Position numbers and translations under genes: made by a program. A stretch of DNA of 18,335 nt from contig DRKH01000078.1 of NCBI GenBank assembly GCA_011051825.1, positions 1 through 18,335 of the forward strand, written 5' to 3'. Shown here in pieces: positions 15,933 through 18,335 of this stretch. Origin of the DNA: Desulfobulbus sp. Its GTDB lineage: Bacteria; Desulfobacterota; Desulfobulbia; Desulfobulbales; Desulfobulbaceae. The number at the start of each line of letters is the position of its first letter. Positions within the stretch are counted from its first letter, which is position 1. The notes under the pieces are model-generated. The model saw only the letters and a program-made list of their open reading frames with translations. It ran no database searches and was not told where the DNA came from.

Positions 15933-17396
15933 TTACGATTCGCTCTCCGCCAGTTCTGGAAGGAGTTCGGGTGGCGGTGCAGGCAGGATGAAGTAAAAAT
16001 TATTGCCCTCCGGCGTTGGTTCATAGCCCACGGTGCCCCCATGCATCTCAATGACATGGCGGATAAAGGAGAGGCCGTGTCCCGTGCCGGGCACACCGTC
16101 GGCGTCAGCGCCCCGCCTGCCCTCGCGAAAGAGCCGGTTGCCCTCTTCCGGGGTATAGTGCGGTCCAGTGGTGAAGACATTGAACTTGATCCCGATCCGG
16201 CCGGGCTTGGGGTAATCCTCCACGAACCGGCAGCCATAGGCCATGGCCTTGCGCGGCCGTCCCTGGTGATCGATGATCTCCCTGGTGTACTTGGCGGCAT
16301 TGGAAAACAGATTGGCATAGACCTGGGCGAGCAGGCCAACGTCGACCAGGATCTGGAATTCGTCACCCAGCATGTTCTCCGGATGCTCGATGGTGATGCC
16401 GGCGGCCCGCAGACGGCTGGCGTAGTGCTCAAGCTGGGGCAGAATCACCTCTTTTTCCACGTAACAGCGCCTGGGATGCAGGACAAGGTGGCCGCGCTGG
16501 AAATGTTCCCGCCGAAACAGGCTCTCCAGGAACAGGCTCATGTTGGCATGGTGCTTGACCAGTTCCCCGTGGTAGCGCAGCAGGTCCTGTTCCAGGGACT
16601 CGCAACGGTGCAGGCAGTGGCCGCAATCCCGATCCTTGCAGCTTTTGGCGGCCATCTCCCTGATCTCCTTGTTCAATTCTTCCAGCTTGAGAATCTTTTT
16701 TCTGAGCTTGTTGAAGAGATGCCGGAAGTACATGTTGGGCACAATGACATTGTGCTCGATATCCATGACCAGGGTGTTGATGAACTTGAGATGGTCGATA
16801 TTCTGGAGCGCGATCCGGCGATTGTCGAGATTGTAGCCGATCCTGTTGGTATACTTGCCGTAAAAGAACCGGTCTGCCTCGGACAGGGAATCGAGCGGCA
16901 TGACCTCGAACATGCCCAGGATCCGGTGACGGCCACAGCCGCCCTTGAGACCGCACCAGAAACCGCTGGCTTCGTCCCCGCCGCTTTCCGGCTCCTCCTC
17001 GCGGCACTCCACCGGCGGCTGCTTGCTGTAGACGGGGATGACGTAGGAATTCTCTATCTCGTAGGGAGAGTAATCCATGTAGACGTGCTCGGGCGCGGGT
17101 TCCGGCTCGGGCAGCACGCCGCGTTCCGAGTCGCAGACAAGCTGCAGGCAGTGACTGTCCTGGCAGAGATACAGCCTGCTGGCCACACCGGTGATCTCCA
17201 GGGGCACGGCGACACAGATGCGGTAGAAGTCCTCCAGCGAATCGTACTCCTGGGCGAGATCAAAGAAGGCCTTCAGGAAGTCATTGTACTTGCTGCTGAA
17301 GTTATAGCGGTCGTAACTCTTTGACTTTTCGCGGACGCGACGGCAGATCGCCTCCAGGTCCGGCGGTTTGCCCTGTGTTCGGGAGCGCTCACCCAT
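15933..17396 (-). CDS. Soluble GAF-type sensor histidine kinase with cysteine cluster
   Basis: 487 residues, with no membrane helix or signal peptide. A GAF-like sensing region (about 35-195) leads to a dimerisation helix with FINTLVMDIEHNVIVPN, where His215 is the likely phosphoacceptor; the sequence differs from the usual HELRTPL. A long helical stretch with a cysteine cluster (CKDRDCGHCLHRC: Cys 253, 258, 261, 265) follows, then a HATPase domain: N box VYANLFSNAAKYT (359-371) and glycine box DGVPGTGHGLSF (about 433-444). Further cysteines lie in the sensor part (for example 131, 148, 154). The frame opens with GTG at 17399; I prefer the ATG at 17396, which has AGGG just ahead. No response regulator is next to it, and neither its partner nor its signal can be named; the cysteines suggest metal or redox sensing (inference). 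Confidence 0.83.
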   Translation of the reverse strand: MGERSRTQGKPPDLEAICRRVREKSKSYDRYNFSSKYNDFLKAFFDLAQEYDSLEDFYRICVAVPLEITGVASRLYLCQDSHCLQLVCDSERGVLPEPEPAPEHVYMDYSPYEIENSYVIPVYSKQPPVECREEEPESGGDEASGFWCGLKGGCGRHRILGMFEVMPLDSLSEADRFFYGKYTNRIGYNLDNRRIALQNIDHLKFINTLVMDIEHNVIVPNMYFRHLFNKLRKKILKLEELNKEIREMAAKSCKDRDCGHCLHRCESLEQDLLRYHGELVKHHANMSLFLESLFRREHFQRGHLVLHPRRCYVEKEVILPQLEHYASRLRAAGITIEHPENMLGDEFQILVDVGLLAQVYANLFSNAAKYTREIIDHQGRPRKAMAYGCRFVEDYPKPGRIGIKFNVFTTGPHYTPEEGNRLFREGRRGADADGVPGTGHGLSFIRHVIEMHGGTVGYEPTPEGNNFYFILPAPPPELLPELAESES

Positions 17397-17483
17397 CACC
17401 CTGTTCAGCCCCCGCAGGTATCCATCACGGTCCGAAGGATTCTCCGGGATCGTCTCCGGCCGTTGTTCACAAATCCGGCTCTG

Positions 17484-18029
17484 CTAGGCAACCGATTCGT
17501 TGTCATAAAGTATGACCTCTTCCCGGTCCCCCTTTTCCCGCAGCAGCACATCCACCCGCTGCCCGGGCGCGGTGCGTACCGTCATGCCGACATAATCGGG
17601 CTGGATCGGCAGCTCACGGCCGCCCCGGTCGACAAGCACGGCCAGTTGAATGCACCTGGGCCGGCCATAGTCCATGATCGCGTCCATGGCAGCCCGGATG
17701 GTGCGGCCGGTGAAGATCACGTCATCCACCAGCACGATGCGCCGGTCTTCGACCAGGAAATCGATATCCGTCTTCCGGACAATGGGGTTCTGGGAGATCA
17801 GGCTCCAGTCGTCGCGGTAGAGGGTGATATCAAGATGGCCTGCCGGCAGCTCGCACTGTTCCCTGAGCTCGATCTTGCGGTGGATCCGCTCGGCCAGGAA
17901 GACACCGCCGGTATGAATGCCGATGATGGCCAGCTCATCGATGCCGTGGTTCCGTTCCAGGATCTCGAGACTGATGCGGTCAAGGCTGCGGTCGATATCC
18001 GCGCCTGTCATTATGATCTGCTGTGTCAT
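17484..18029 (-). CDS. pyrR: PyrR: bifunctional pyr operon regulator/uracil phosphoribosyltransferase
   Basis: 181 residues, full length. The PRPP-binding loop RIVLVDDVIFTGRTIRAA (97-114) and the early GIHTGGVFLAERI are classic PyrR features, with LDITLYRDDW between them. It makes UMP from uracil and PRPP, and in many bacteria binds pyr mRNA to control attenuation; no pyr leader or PyrR-binding site is seen in this window. It begins six bases after the purN stop, so the two are probably co-transcribed as nucleotide metabolism genes, outside the polysaccharide operon proper. An 84-base gap separates it from the sensor kinase gene. Confidence 0.95.
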   Translation of the reverse strand: MTQQIIMTGADIDRSLDRISLEILERNHGIDELAIIGIHTGGVFLAERIHRKIELREQCELPAGHLDITLYRDDWSLISQNPIVRKTDIDFLVEDRRIVLVDDVIFTGRTIRAAMDAIMDYGRPRCIQLAVLVDRGGRELPIQPDYVGMTVRTAPGQRVDVLLREKGDREEVILYDNESVA

Positions 18030-18035
18030 GGCGGC

Positions 18036-18335
18036 TCACACCCTGTTCCAGAAGAAATCGACGCCCAGCTCGTCGACCCGGTTGATGGCCTCGGGGAAGG
18101 CCTCGCATTCAACGGCAAAGACCTTGTCGGCAATGTCGTCCGGCGTGTCAGAATACTCCAGGGACACGCACTTCTGGACCACGATGGGGCCCTCGTCGTA
18201 GACCTCGTTGGCAAAATGCACCGTGCAGCCGCTGACCATGCAGCCCCGCGCCTTGACCGCCTCGTGCACGTGGTGGCCGTAAAAGCCGGGCCCGCAGAAC
18301 GAGGGGATCAGCGAGGGATGGATATTGAGCACCGA
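18036..18335 (-). CDS. purN: PurN: phosphoribosylglycinamide formyltransferase (C-terminal half; 5' end cut by window)
   Basis: The visible 99 residues begin SVLNIHPSLIPSF, the conserved NIHPSL active-site block of GAR transformylase, with the catalytic histidine. They continue with YGHHVHEAVKARG, SGCTVHFANEVYDEGPIVVQ (the conserved TVHxV and DxGPI motifs) and a normal C-terminus. The enzyme uses 10-formyltetrahydrofolate to formylate GAR in purine synthesis. The N-terminal substrate-binding half lies beyond the window. Related formyltransferases share the fold, but these motifs fit PurN best. Confidence 0.88.
   Translation of the reverse strand, partial: SVLNIHPSLIPSFCGPGFYGHHVHEAVKARGCMVSGCTVHFANEVYDEGPIVVQKCVSLEYSDTPDDIADKVFAVECEAFPEAINRVDELGVDFFWNRV

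Noticed and set aside
15561..17324. A 587-codon open frame on the plus strand opposite the sensor kinase and glycosyltransferase genes
   Set aside because: It is a mirror of GC-rich minus-strand coding sequence. Its product has no recognisable motifs, while the minus strand gives clear kinase and GT-B signatures.
1..18335. CRISPR arrays, tRNA or rRNA genes
   Set aside because: No regularly spaced repeats and no tRNA-like or rRNA-like segments were recognised on either strand.

Overview
The window reads as part of an exopolysaccharide or capsule gene cluster of the Wzx/Wzy-dependent type, from a Gram-negative bacterium. An outer-membrane export lipoprotein is present, together with a full-length tyrosine-kinase co-polymerase and a PHP-type tyrosine phosphatase. 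The style of the proteins (TPR/carbohydrate-binding membrane protein, cysteine-rich sensor kinase, PyrR beside PurN) suggests a delta-proteobacterium (Desulfobacterota, perhaps Desulfobulbales-like). That placement is an impression from the proteins and was not computed. Every intact gene is on the minus strand, so transcription runs from high to low coordinates.

Right end (about 14.7-18.3 kb, GC-rich): the 3' half of purN, then pyrR, a soluble GAF-type sensor histidine kinase with an unusual His box and cysteine cluster, and a GT4-family glycosyltransferase. A well-formed sigma70-like promoter (14661-14688) and a hairpin-containing leader then begin a second transcription unit.

Middle (about 3.4-14.6 kb): this unit encodes, in order, a secreted FecR-like protein, the Wza-type export lipoprotein, an O-antigen ligase/polymerase-like membrane protein (TTG start), a CpsB-type phosphatase, a Wzc-type BY-kinase, a membrane TPR protein with a jelly-roll-like C-terminus, a membrane-anchored J-domain protein with an NTF2-like periplasmic domain, and a polyprenyl-phosphate sugar phosphotransferase. 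Several junctions overlap by 1-4 bases, as expected for translational coupling. Two intergenic gaps (13703-13836 and 10253-10403) hold strong inverted repeats that may tune expression within the operon. The phosphotransferase starts the glycan on undecaprenyl phosphate, the flippase and polymerase-like protein move and extend it, the kinase/phosphatase pair would control chain length and assembly, and the Wza-type protein exports it.

Left end (1-3.4 kb, visibly more AT-rich at its far left): a wrecked IS21-family element with both terminal repeats but internally deleted istA and istB sits directly against a frameshifted fragment of an old flippase gene. Beyond it lie an intact, different flippase and the start of a zinc-ribbon SAM methyltransferase that runs off the window. 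This looks like the scar where the variable, glycan-specific part of the locus was exchanged beside a stable assembly/export module. Apart from the priming enzyme and the GT4 gene at 14.7-15.8 kb, no glycosyltransferases are seen, so the rest of the sugar-specific genes probably lie beyond position 1.
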